This document shows positions 24,075 through 35,370 of a stretch of 64,000 nt of DNA, piece by piece. Numbering within the stretch: position 1 is the first letter of the stretch; every line of letters begins with the position of its first letter. The stretch spans positions 448,501 to 512,500 of the forward strand of contig CAJNDS010002207.1 in assembly GCA_905221605.1 (NCBI GenBank), given 5' to 3'. The position numbers and the translations under genes are program-made. This DNA comes from Symbiodinium natans (Eukaryota > Sar > Dinophyceae > Suessiales > Symbiodiniaceae). The notes under the pieces are model-generated. The model had not been told where the DNA came from and did no database searches. It saw nothing but the letters and a program-made list of their open reading frames with translations.

Positions 24075-24419
24075 CTAATGTTGACCTAGTAATAATAAAC
24101 CCCCCCCCCCCTTCAATCAAACCCCCCCAAATAGAGTGAGGCCCCTTTGAATAAGGATTCCTTTCCTTAGAGAGAATTAGAAAGGATCAGAGAGAATCAC
24201 TCAGGATTCCTTTCCTTAGAGAGAATTAGAGAGGATCGTTTGTTGGCGGTTTTTCTTGCTTTGTCTCCCTCTATTTTCTCTCCATAAACAAACAAAGAAA
24301 AACAGACCCCCCCAAAAAAACAAGCCCCGACTGGCGTACTTTATTTCCAGGGCTTTATTATTGCGGCCGGGACACCTGGCGTACTTATAGGGGCTTTAGT
24401 AATACTAGGTTAACATTAG
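24075..24419. mobile_element. MITE-like inverted-repeat element, about 345 bp
   Basis: The left end CTAATGTTGACCTAGTA and the right end, read in reverse complement as CTAATGTTAACCTAGTA, form terminal inverted repeats with one mismatch over 17 bases; similarity continues a few bases further. No transposase frame is inside. The interior has a poly-C tract (24100-24111), a duplicated 35-bp block (24154-24188 and 24203-24237) and a repeated GGCGTACTT motif near the right end. No clear target-site duplication was seen. Confidence 0.6.
24154..24237. repeat. 35-bp direct repeat inside the inverted-repeat element
   Basis: The copies at 24154-24188 and 24203-24237 differ at one position and begin with AGGATTCCTTTCC. 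Confidence 0.9.
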
Positions 24420-24958
24420 CATGTGTGGTACTCGCCTCATAAAGCAAGACTAAGACCAAGACCCTCAAATTGTTTTTCGCCGAAATTAAATATTTCCCAG
24501 GCAGCAAGATTGTTGCGTGAAAGTGCCCGCAGCGCTTCGCTGCATAGGGGTCACAGCTGAGGATTCAGCACCGATGGGACCGACCCTTTATGGACGAAGC
24601 TTCCTTTGGGCTGCCCAGGGACTGGAAGCGGGAAGATCGGAGTCTTGCTGCTGCTATCAGGACTTTGGAGTTGTGCAGTTATATCTGCATAGGAAAGGCA
24701 TAGAGAAGCACAAAATTGGGCAATCTGCTAGATTTGTTCTTTTGTGGTGGTTAAAGGTTTACTTTTGTTTGCCTAGGCTTAGCACATAATTTGAGAGGTC
24801 ACCCTTGTATTAGATTATACGTTATGTAAATGATCTTGGCTATAATACAAGGAACGCATCAGAACATGTAGCATCTATGGTCCACATATATATGTATATA
24901 TATATGTATACATATACGTATACACACATGACACGAACTTGCTGCACATGCTGATGGA

Positions 24959-25126
24959 ATGAGGAATCTGCCAGATGAGGACGAGGTTGAATTGCCCCGT
25001 GCATTGAACATCCGACGACTCAGCAGCAGAAGCCTCGAGGAGGTGGCAAGAGCTTCAGTCCTTGTCGTCGCCATGCGCTATCCCTGGTGCACGGCGTGTG
25101 AGGAAAAGGACAAGGCCTTTGTCAAG
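24959..25126 (+). CDS. PDI-1 exon: thioredoxin a domain, CTAC site
   Basis: Acidic lead DEDEVELP, then VLVVAMRYPWCTACEEKDK. The redox site is CTAC, not CGHC. ATG at 24959 is the first in-frame Met after a stop, but a CAG acceptor at 24971-24973 could be the real left edge. The donor is GC at 25127. Confidence 0.7.
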
Positions 25127-27703
25127 GCGCAACGTTTGCGTCCTGCATGATCTTGTTTTAACCCCCCCGACACATTTCACCTTATTGAGCAATGCTAATG
25201 AAGCCTTGCACCGCTTTTTGCACCATCCCAAGCCGCAGCCTCCAGCCACTCCACAAGAACAATGGAACCCTTCAGGTGAGCAAAGTAGCAGGTGCAAAGG
25301 GGGAGTTTGGTGACGTGGTGTTCGGTTCTCTTGACCTCCGGGAGGAGAAGGCAATTGCGAGGTGGGTGTGGGAAGATGGCTTGCACCAGTGTGCCAAAAG
25401 CAAGTGCCCCCTCCATGTCTTCAAGCCAGACGAGCCATTGAACGAGCCTTACACCTTTCAAGTGCAACTGCTCTACGAGATGGATGAGGCAGCCATGATG
25501 GGAGATCCTATGGCTGGTATGCCAGGTCACACGCCGAAGGGCCAAACCATAAAACCGAACTTCGACCGTTTTGAGAAGGATTTGGCCTTGCTACTGCCCA
25601 AAGCTGTCTCAGAGCTGCGCCCAGAAGAAGTTCCAGAGTTTCGCCGGCGCTGGGACACGGCCGTCATCGGAAGCGGGGTCAACGCCACCGCCTTCCGCCG
25701 AGCTGCCCGGGAAGTTCGGGGAACCGCGACCTTTGCGTTGGAGTCCAGCGCGCCTAGCCCACTTCAGAGTGCATCCATACCCAGAATACAGCTGTGGAGG
25801 TCTGAGACTTTGGAGATTGGCACTGGTCCGCAAGAGCCCGTGCCATTTGATGGGAGCCTTACACACTTGAACGCAAGCTACCTGGCACACTTCGCCCGCG
25901 TTCACGCTCAGCCACTGCTCCAGAATTACACCTGGGACCTGAAGGATGAAATGGGAGCAATTGGGATGCCAGTGGGAGTCCTCTGGGTGAATTTCTCCGA
26001 CACGAATCACACCAACGCCACCAACGCTGCCCTTGCGGCATTCCGTAGTCTCTGCAGCAAGCGCCGAGGAACCAATGCCTCGCGCCACATCCTTTGCTGC
26101 GTCATGGACGGTTCCTATGCTTACTACCAGCGCGAGTACGGCAGTCACGAGCCCTATCCCTTCCCTTTCTTCGGCGTGACCCGAAAACTCGGATTTGGTG
26201 CTGGCGACCGTTTTGGCTATCCCTTCAGGGAGCCGGTCAACCACACGGTGCTCGGCTTCTTCAGCAGCCCGAAGCGCGCCGTCAAGGACATGTCCTCCTG
26301 GGTCGGTCGAGTATTGGCAGGGCGCGTGCCACCCTCCCATGAATCTGGGCCTTTATTCATATTGAGTAGTTTTGAGTATGATCTTGGGATCTTTTTGTGG
26401 CCGTGCAATTAAAATCCGCTTGTCGTTTGCTCTCCGGCAGCCGCCTGCTCACCGCAGCCACTGAGAAGTCAGAAACGAGTCATCATGGAGGGGGCCCTAC
26501 TGACCTCTTGAGAGCTGGCCTGTAGCCCTTTGTGTCTCTATGTCGCCATCTCTGTAGGTTCTTGTTGTCTTGAATGAATTTCAGTAACAATACACCCTCT
26601 CTTGCTCTCCCTTTCGCTCTCTGTCTCATTTCTCGCTCTTGATGGTTGTCTTTTCTCAGAAATTAAGGAGTCCGGCCTTGTGACGAACAGCTCCAAGTGG
26701 CTCCGGGGCCAAGTTTTAGAAGTCGTCTGGAAAACTTACCAGCGCGAGATCAATGGAAGCACGGCCGATGTGCTTCTGGAGCTGTACGATGATCAGCGGA
26801 AACGGCAACACATCTCCACTGCAGTCATGGATGTGCTGGCCAAGACGCTGAAGGACTATGCAGACATCAAGGTTGCACGCATGGAGGTCAGTCAAAACTA
26901 TGTGCCCGCCCTGTTCGGTCGAAAGCAGTTCTCCAAAGAGACGGAGTACTTTTGGACATTCGACTGAACTCGCATAAGCCTACGGAACATCGGAATAGGT
27001 TTGCGTCAGACTATGCAATGTTCCGTTGACCAATCAGGGCCCATGCCGGCCACAGTTACGAAGGTGCAGGTTTAAAGAATGCATTCAAGAGAAGGCGGGG
27101 CCAGGGCGATCTAGTTCGAACTTGAGGATTGAGAACTGTGGCGTATTCCCTACACCCGAAGGCCCCAAACCCTTTAGAAAGCTCAGCCAAGGGTACCTCC
27201 CAGCATTGCTAGCGGAGAGTGGACGCCTGGCGTGCCCGTGAAATACCCCGGCGAGGCTGAAGAGGCGACGGTCGCGAAGCTCCTGAAGTGGCGCCCAGGC
27301 TTATATAGGGCTTACAGGGTGCGAAGGGCTGCTTAGGGTTTAGGGTCGATGTTTAAGGTTGTTGGCATGTTGGTATCAAGGGATGCGAATTTAAGTGGGG
27401 GGCCCTGGAGAGAGCACCCAAGGTTCAAAAAGCACACTATGTCACGTTGGTCGCTGAAGGAGGCCCTGGAAGCTTCCTCGGACATCTCTGAGGAGGTCCC
27501 CTGAGTTTTCCAAGCCAGCACCCTGTCGCTCTGGCTCGGGCTGCTAACACCGCCCTGGAAATTCAAGAAGCCACAACAAAAGACCCTGAAAGCAGGTCAT
27601 GGGCTACGCAAAGCTCCAGCAACAAGCGGACGACCGCGCGGAGGAGGACAAGCAGCAGATGATTAAGAAGATGATGACGACGCTGAAGAAGGACGGCCTT
27701 TAG
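24959..27703 (+). CDS. PDI-1: protein-disulfide-isomerase-like, multi-exon
   Basis: Modelled exons are 24959-25126, 25276-26323, 26660-26924, 27192-27273 and 27596-27703, about 556 residues, joined in phase by four GC..AG introns. A thioredoxin a-type domain carries YPWCTACEEKDKAF. A long middle (b and b' domains) follows, then a second a'-type domain (VVWKTYQ, DVLLELY, KVARMEV, a cis-proline loop in GRKVPPS). In the a' domain the CxxC site is absent: after LLELY comes DDQRKRQ. The middle has many N-x-S/T sequons, which suits an ER-lumenal protein. The C-terminus ends KKDGL, close to a KDEL-type retrieval signal. No signal peptide is visible; the first exon may actually begin at 24974 with upstream exons not found. 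A paralogue lies immediately downstream. PDI family membership is firm; substrate and activity are unknown. Confidence 0.78.
25276..26323 (+). CDS. PDI-1 large exon: rest of a domain plus b and b' domains
   Basis: A 1048-nt open exon. It starts VSKVAGAKGEFGDVVFGSLD, parallel to the VSFAVLDAREEK part of the paralogue, and ends WVGRVLAG. Sequons include VNAT, LNAS, QNYT, VNFS, HTNAT, TNAS and VNHT. A GC donor at 26324 joins to 26660 to give VLAG-QIKESG. Confidence 0.78.
26660..26924 (+). CDS. PDI-1 exon: a' domain without CxxC
   Basis: VVWKTYQ, DVLLELYDDQRKRQ, then KVARMEVSQNYVPALFGRK. The thioredoxin fold pattern is kept but both cysteines are replaced. Read-through would reach TGA at 26967. 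Splicing at the GC at 26925 instead restores the cis-Pro loop from 27192. Confidence 0.72.
27192..27273 (+). CDS. PDI-1 exon: a' domain cis-Pro loop and last strand
   Basis: VPPSIASGEWTPGVPVKYPG then EAEEATV. This fits the G-F-P-T...G...P-V-x-Y-x-G-E pattern near the end of PDI a' domains. The donor is GC at 27274. Confidence 0.65.
27331..27346. repeat. TTTAGGG-like telomere word
   Basis: TTAGGGTTTAGGG is visible in the final PDI-1 intron. Confidence 0.75.
27596..27703 (+). CDS. PDI-1 terminal exon ending KDGL
   Basis: VMGYAKLQQQADDRAEEDK, then a Lys/Met-rich helix and the end LKKDGL before TAG at 27701-27703. The charged helical tail with a KDEL-like end suits ER retention. It joins in phase after EEATV. 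It could instead start another gene (Met at 27599), but the stop and the next gene's exons argue against that. Confidence 0.6.
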   Translation, partial: VMGYAKLQQQADDRAEEDKQQMIKKMMTTLKKDGL

Positions 27704-28157
27704 GATTCGAATACAAGGTCCAAGGATGTCCGAAGGGCCCAGAAGAGAGATAAGAGTAAGCAGGCGATGAGCTGAGGCGCTCCCAGGAAGATTCTCAAAG
27801 AATTCATGACCTATTGGAGGTTCATGGGCAGTTCATGCGGGTCCATAAGCGGCGGCAGGAACCCCCGCAGGTGGAGGTCTGAGGGGAGTGGGCTGCAGAG
27901 ACCCAAAGTTGCCTCTTCAGGCCCACTTAGTGGATGTCCGTCCCCGAGTGCTTCTCTGGCACATCATCCGCTCAGGGGTGCCTGTTCGGCTGGGTGGGTG
28001 CCCATTCAAGGCTGTCCGCGGGTGTGCCGGGAGAATAGAATGCGATGGGTGCTTGACATTGAGTATGTAAGAGTCCTCCGAGCCTGCGGTACACCTACTG
28101 TAGCAACATGGAGCATCTGCGCCACAGTGGAGGCTGCACAGGTGCAGAAATGTGCAG

Positions 28158-28274
28158 TATCTGGTCCCGCGCGTCAAAAAGAGGAACGACCAAGCCCCCC
28201 CTGAGGAGAAAGGCATGGTGGACGTCGGGGAGATGATGGGCCTGAAGAAGCCTGGCTGGGACGATATGCCCATA
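28158..28274 (+). CDS. Candidate exon, N-terminal part of coiled-coil/CS gene
   Basis: YLVPRVKKRNDQAPPEEKG then MVDVGEMMGLKKPGWDDMP. The reading is clean, with a TGCAG acceptor. The donor is uncertain; GA after GGCTGG is one option. Confidence 0.5.
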
Positions 28275-31200
28275 TGAAGGCTTTACCTGAACTCTGCAGT
28301 GCGGAACTCGTGTGCTGGCGGTCAAAGTCATCTGTGCTGCGGGCCTTTCACGCCTTCAAAACGGGCACCCTGACATCGAGATCTCCTCAAAATAGGAGCA
28401 GTGTCGGCGAAATGGTATGAGGCCTTCCCTCCTCAGCCCCCGAAGATTTAAAGTTGCTCAAGCGATCTCAAGCGATCCCAAAGTTCTACATTCATAACGT
28501 GGAACTTATAACACCTTATAGCCATGGAAGCAAAGGAAGGCAGCCGACGCCCTGGGAGAGGAGACTCCCCGCAAGAGCGGCAAGGGCGAGGCCAAGAAGC
28601 GGCCCGGTCCAGTTTAGGGCAAGTGGGTTTAGGGTTTAGGGTAGTTTTTTGTAGTGGTCGCAAGGTATGTTGCCAGTGCGAGTAAGCCCAGTTTTGCAAC
28701 GGGCTGATGAAGTTGGGCCATCCAATATCAGCGTGTGTGTCTTATGGCCTATGTTTAGGTGCACAACAAGGCCACATCATTGGATCAACTGCCATACAGG
28801 GAGACTGGACGTGGGGCTGTGTGGAGTGCGACGGCCGAAGTCTCATCTAAGCCATGGTTTCGAAAAGTTCAACGTTCCATGCCTTCAGCTAAAAACTTTG
28901 TGTTGGCAAAGATGCCGAACCGCATTGGGTGTGTAGGTAGGACTCGAGGGACGGTGTCCCATCAAGCTTGGGTCATGTTCATGTAAGCCTCAGGGTTCTC
29001 GCAGCTATTCGAGTTCTGGCTTATATTTGCTTAGGTTCAGTTTAGGGCTCCGTTCTTGAAGGTGAAGGTTCCAGGTCCTTAGCACCTCATCTAAGGAAAA
29101 CCACTGGTGTACCTGCCGAAGGTCCCGGGGCTTGCCAGGGTTTCAGTGAACCGATGGCCCGGCCCAAAGAGAACAGGGAAGCGAAGAGCAGGAAAACGAC
29201 TTAGCGTCGAAGCGAGAACTCATCATCAGGGGTTTCCGCGTGCTCAGTCAACACATACCCCAAGCCCATGCCTCAAATGTTCCTTGCGGGGTCAGTTCAG
29301 AATGGTTGAGTACCAAGAGCTGCCTCAGAGAGGCCAGGCAGGAAAAGTTGTGTTGAGCTGCGCGCAGTCTAAGTCAAACGTAGAAAGGGATGTAGCCCAC
29401 ACCCGAGCTCGCCTCTCAGCCACTTCGCAGAAGATGAAGAGCAGAAGCGAGCAGCCAGAAGAGCCAAGCTTCAGAAGGAAGAGCAGAGGCTGCATCGGCA
29501 CAGGGTCGGAAGGAGGGGGGCGGGGGAGTGGATGGTGGATGCGCACTGTCAAAATAAAGGGTCAAGCTCTTGACCCCAAGCTCAGAGAGAACAAGCTCCT
29601 GTGCGAAGGACAATTGAAAAGCAGGAGGGATGTGAATTCTTAGAGCCCCCGAAAGCACCCGCCTCACACTAGCAGATGTCAGGTGACCACCCAGGTGACC
29701 ACCCAGGTGACCACCCAGGTGACCACCCTTAAACCCTACCGATTAAAACCTCACCCGAAGAAGCTTGAGAAACCAAACCTCAGCACCCAAGAGATGAAGC
29801 AAAGACTAAACGATTGGGTCGGAGGCAAAAGGAGATCGCCAAGAAAGACCGGGAGAAGAGGAAGCGACGGCTGGAGATGGAGAAGCAACGCCAGGCTGTG
29901 CTCTCAACTTTGAACTTTAGGGGCAAAGGTTTAAAACGGTTTTTCGCGTGAGCGGTGGCCGAGAAGTAGGGTGGTTGGTGCTTCTGGGTTAGGCATCCCA
30001 CGAGCCCCATGCCGTGTAGCACAACACGACATGGGGCTCGCTCGAGCTTTTCAACTTAAGGAGAAGAAGAAGCTCGAGGAGCAGCAGCGGCGCGAAAAAG
30101 CGGCCAAGGAGGCCGAGGCGGCGGCAAGCTGAGGCTTTGCGTTTGATCTTTGCGAGCTTACTTTATGGTTTGTTAGATTTGGGGGCCTCCGCGATGGTAC
30201 CTGCAGAAGGCGGAGAGAGAATTTGTGCACGTTCCCATTCTTTATGGAGCTTGGATGTCAAGACGCTTGATTTCGGCTGCGGGTCGAAATCAGTTCACAG
30301 CCCAGTATAGAAGATTCTCGAAGAGCCAGGCAAGGTTCCGAAGAGCCCCGTGCGTGGTCTCATTGAGGTCCACGTGGTCCTAGGGTTTCCAGGCAAAGCA
30401 AAACACCTCATACTTTCAGGCCATCGTCAAAAGCAGTCTAGACACCGAGCCTTCAGACTCATTACACAATCCCCTACGCCCGAAGCTCCGTGAGGAGAAG
30501 CGTCGCAAGAAGGAAGCCGAGAGGCTGCGACAACCTGCCACGCCCCTGCCCCTCGGCAAAGCCGAGCAAAGGACTTCAGCCCTGAAGCTCTTGTCTGTGC
30601 GGAGTATTTGGCGAAAGGGAGACCGGGGAATCCGAAAGTGCGCCAGCCGAATGAGAACCGTCGTAGCTTACTTCCCGTCGTGGAAAAGTGAAGCAGCCCA
30701 ACGGAAGAAGGTTTCAAGTCGCACGCGCATCCCCATGAAAACACAAGAAAGAGCGAGAGAGAACGCGATTTGCACAGCTCAGGTTCACTTGGGGCCAGTC
30801 CAAGGATCAGATCCGCATCTCGGTAGCTATCCCGAAGATGCATTTGGACACGGTCAATGTGAGCTTGGGCATAGACCAGGCGAGCCAGGGCGCCCAGAAA
30901 TTGGTACCCCAAGCTGGCTGTAGCTCATGTCTTGCGCTTTTGGGCACGCCACGACGCTTGTGAACGGGGGCTTCATGCCTTGTTGAACGCCCAGAATCAC
31001 AAGCCCAACTTCAAGCTCCCGCTAAGCCCCTACCCTTCTGAAGCTACTGCATTCCACAAGTCCCAACTGAACCAGGTGGACGTCCGAGGTCACGACTGGC
31101 AGCGGCGGCCCTACATCTTAAGCTTCGAGCTCCGAGAATTTGTTGTCCCTGCAAACTCCTCGTGGGCGGTTCGCTACTCGGAGGCCAGGGCGTGCGTGTG

Positions 31201-34200
31201 GAGGATTTACGGGACCAGGTCTTTCCCAAGTTTGCCTGTCGTCAATCATGTTGCCGCAGGAGGCCGACCCCCAACCAGATGGAGTTCTCCTCACACTGCA
31301 AAAGCAAACTCCCCACCGCTGGGACCGCCTGGCGCAAAACCACACGGCCGTGAAAAGCTTCCTCAAGAAGGATTGGGTCCAGGACCCGATGCTTCAGACT
31401 GCCATGAACCATATACCAGAAGCTGGTGGTCGTGTGTTGTCTAGGAAATCTTCTTCCATGCCTTGCCAGGGATGTTGCTGTAAGCACAATGAAGCGCAGG
31501 ACGATGGAGAACTTGAAGAAGAGCAGGAAGAGGTGGACCTACCCTCTGGACAGAACGTGAAGAAGGTCACAGTTGCCAATTTAGACCGGCTGCTTCAGCA
31601 TCATAGCCTGGTGGTGCTGGCTGCGCGTTTCCCTTGGTGTGACAAGTGCAAGGAGAAGGACCGTGAGTTCACAAAGGCCGCTCGCATTAGCAGAGACAAG
31701 GATCACTTGGACATGGTGTCCTTCGCTGTCCTGGATGCCAGGGAGGAGAAGCATTTTGCAAGAGATCATAATGTGTCCTGCACAGACAGCTGCGACCTTC
31801 TCCTCTTCAAGCAGGACGAGAGGGACGAGCCATACATGGTGCCAGGACGTCGCTTCGCTGAAGAGGTGCAGATTGATTGCTACAAGCACCTGTTGCCAGT
31901 GGTCAGTGAAGTGGCCAACAAGACACATTTTGATCGGGTGACCACTGCATTCGACACTGCCATTGTGGGGTTTTTCCACTTGACGAAGGGCGAGGACCCT
32001 TGGTATCCTCGCTTTCGGGCGGTGGCCCGGCAGCTTCGTGGCCATGCGCTCTTTGGGGCCGCCTTCAACGGACTCGTTCCGCAGGCAGTGGGACTTCTGA
32101 AGGGGTACCCATGCACCCCAAAATTCCTTACTTACGCCACAGCTACCCTCAACATCCCTCAACCTTCGGCCACGTCGTCGGTGGTGTTGTTTTTGTGCAG
32201 GACATGGGTATCGACTGGGACCCTGAGTCCGTGCCGCTGCAAGAGGCTGGTGGGGACGCCCAACCAGCGAGGCCGTTGGTGCTGCTCTTCAAGCCAAAGG
32301 AGTCGGTTTGAAAAGCAGCTAAGGCTTCCAGGGCTTAAAAGGGCTAGGGTCATCAGGCAGCTAGGTTGACGGGATTGCGGCCCTGCTGATTCGTGAGGAG
32401 TCCAGGGGGTCGAATTGTTCCGCATGGCCCACAAATTAACCAGCTAAGAAACATTATTATGTCGAGGTAAAGCCCACTGAAGGAGCAAAGGCACGTGGAG
32501 TTCACTGGCGAACTGACCTTGGACACTGGACCATTCTCAAGCAGTTGTCTGTTCTATTTCTGTATGAAAAGCTTGCTTGTTTTTGTTCTGCTGTTTCTAG
32601 AGGATTCAGTCCCGTAAGCCCAAATTCTCATGCAAGGAGAAGCTGGCCCACTTCTCCAAGGTGCTGAGCCTCCCACTGGTGTCACAGTACACACCCGAGG
32701 GCCGTCAGAAGTACCAGGAACTCAAGGCACCTGGGCACGCTGCATCACGCTGCGCCCCTTCTCATCCCTTGAAGTTCATGGCTAAGCCCTGAAAATCAGC
32801 TCGTAGACTCCCGAAAGCCCGAAAAGCCCTTCGATTAGAAGCCGTAGAGTGCCGCAAGACATCCTTTTGCCGGGAAGGAACTTCCGCTTTGCATGTTGGC
32901 TTGCAGTGCATGTGCTAGTGTGGCAAAGTAGATGTGCGGGCGAAAGCAGTTCCAAACGAACCCTAAACGCCCTAAACTTTGAACATCCTTGAGATGCAGA
33001 TAGGTTCCGCTGGGCATGCTGTGGCTGGATGGCGAGGGTGAGGGTGAACCGACCAACCAAGCAGCCGAGGAGGCCTTGTGGTGAGGGAGGACTAATGGGG
33101 TTTAGGGCGTTCCGCACCAGCTATAACACGAAATCTGGCTACCAAAGCACGTAACAGGCTTGAAGGGCAGAAGAAGAAGAACCCTTTGCAGGTTCTAAGA
33201 CGCCTGGCGCTGCGTTTCTCGGGCCATCTGGTCTTCGTAACGCTGAACAACACACGCGATGGGTCTCTTGTCAGCTCGAAGTTGCGGTGTTTAGGGTTGT
33301 CGAGACATGAGGCCGTGTTGAGAAACATTTCCATGTCTTGGCTGGCCATTTCATGCTTTAGGGGGCCCGATATCACATTTTGAGTTTATTGGTTTTGTTG
33401 GCTTAGGGCTTTGTTGTGACACTGCCTTTGGCAGGATGTTGCGGTTCTTGTGGTTCGAACATACATGACCCCGCCTCTCCACCTATAAAGTACAAGAACA
33501 GAAACACATACAGACAAAGTCATACAAATAAGAAGAACACCGCCATAGATGTCTATAAACCATGACAATCAGGTATGGTGCGCACATGGGTGTCTACATT
33601 TTGTATGCTGACATATATAGGTATACAGTGGAGAGGGAGAGGGAGGGAGGGAGGGAGATATAGAGAGAGAGAGAGAGATCGTGGGCATGAAGAAGAAGAA
33701 GAAGAAGCAGGGGTTCAGCAGATGGTCACATATCCCAACAGACAAACCTATTCCAAAATCTGCTCTCTCAGGTTCCTGATGCGACCTTTTGGCCTTGACC
33801 CCCGGCGGGTGCCTGCCTTTGGCATAGCTGCAGCCGAGGCCGGATATAAACGGGGCAAGCTTCTGCGGTTTAGGCCCAAGATGTTTAAGGCCCTAAGGCC
33901 CTATAGCTGGTAACCCCTATAGCTGATAAACCCCCATTCGCAAAAAATACCCCAACAACATTTCTGGACGGTCACATGCAGAGCTGAGATGATTTGCAGT
34001 CAAGCTGAAGGGACGTCGGACAGCTTACCTTTCGAAGGGCTGGGTTTGTTGTCTAGCGACCGGAGGGCTTGCCCAGCACAAGTTGCTGAGCTCGTTGTCA
34101 ACTTATAGCTAGCAGTTGACGCGTGTTTGTACTCAGGTCTGTTGATGTAGGCATTCAAAAGGGGCTGCCTGGGTCGCGTCGATTAAAGTCGCCGGGCTGC

Positions 34201-35335
34201 GGCGACAAGCATGAGACCAGACGCACAAACAAACACATACTACATGAACACATCATAGAGCACGAGAATTCCTAAACCTCTACGTCGACCGAGTATCAGC
34301 GATGCTGCAATGCTCAGAGAGTGAAAGCGTGGATACCCTGCAGTTAAGGGCTGGAGGCAGTTGTCTAGATGTATGCAAGGACTACAGCAGTGGCTAGTGC
34401 CAGAAAGACGCAAACTGGACGCAAAGGGACAACCAGGAATGGGATTGCCGTGAAGGGCAGGTGTGTCCATCACTGTCCATCCCTTCGCCTTGGAGCGAGG
34501 AACCAGATGCAGCACGGTTCGCGCTGGATGAAGCGACGCTCGGAATGAGTGCAGATACCCGGGGTTTAGGGCCAGTCAAGGGTGCTTTTCACTCCGAAGA
34601 TCCGTTAGGGCATCCTGGGCATCAGTGGTGACGAACTTGTGCGCCGAGCCTACATGGCATCTATCATGCTTTCATGTTTAATATGCAAGCCTGCATCGCC
34701 AGCTCAACAGCTAGTGCGCCACATGACCCTTTCTGAAGAAAGAAACTGCCTGCCTATCTTGCTTGCTTGCTTGCTTGAAAAAGTTCGAAAATCTACGGCT
34801 GAGTTGTTTCTTCGTATCGTGACAGGTTTGGCTTCACGATGACTCCAAAGGGCCCGTCCCATCAAGAGACTCCTTCAACCTCGACCAACTTAAACGCGAC
34901 CCAGGTCCCCAGGTTTGCTGGCGAGAACCGGCAGCACCAGAAAAAACCGACTAACAACTCCAAGACCGAAGGTTCAAGAGCTGGGATGAGCTGACTGGTT
35001 TCTGGCGAGACACTGGCCGGGCGTTTGATCGCATCGACTCTTGGATTGCACTCTTGCGATGACGTACCTCGTGACCTCGTGCCTTGCTAGCGGCTAGCGG
35101 TTGTCCACTCCCGCGTTCCTACTATTGCCAAATTCAATGTTTTGTCACGCGCAAGCTGCGTGCAGGGCTGCCAACAGCAGCGACATGCCATGTTTCAAAG
35201 CAGGTTAGAAACGGGAAGCGAAGTGCGAAGTGTTATTATACTCAGCCACGACGACCACGGCCACGACCACGACTAAGACGACGATGACCACGACTACTGC
35301 TACTGCTGCTGCTACTCCTCCTCCTCCTCCTCCTC

Positions 35336-35370
<35 letters not shown>

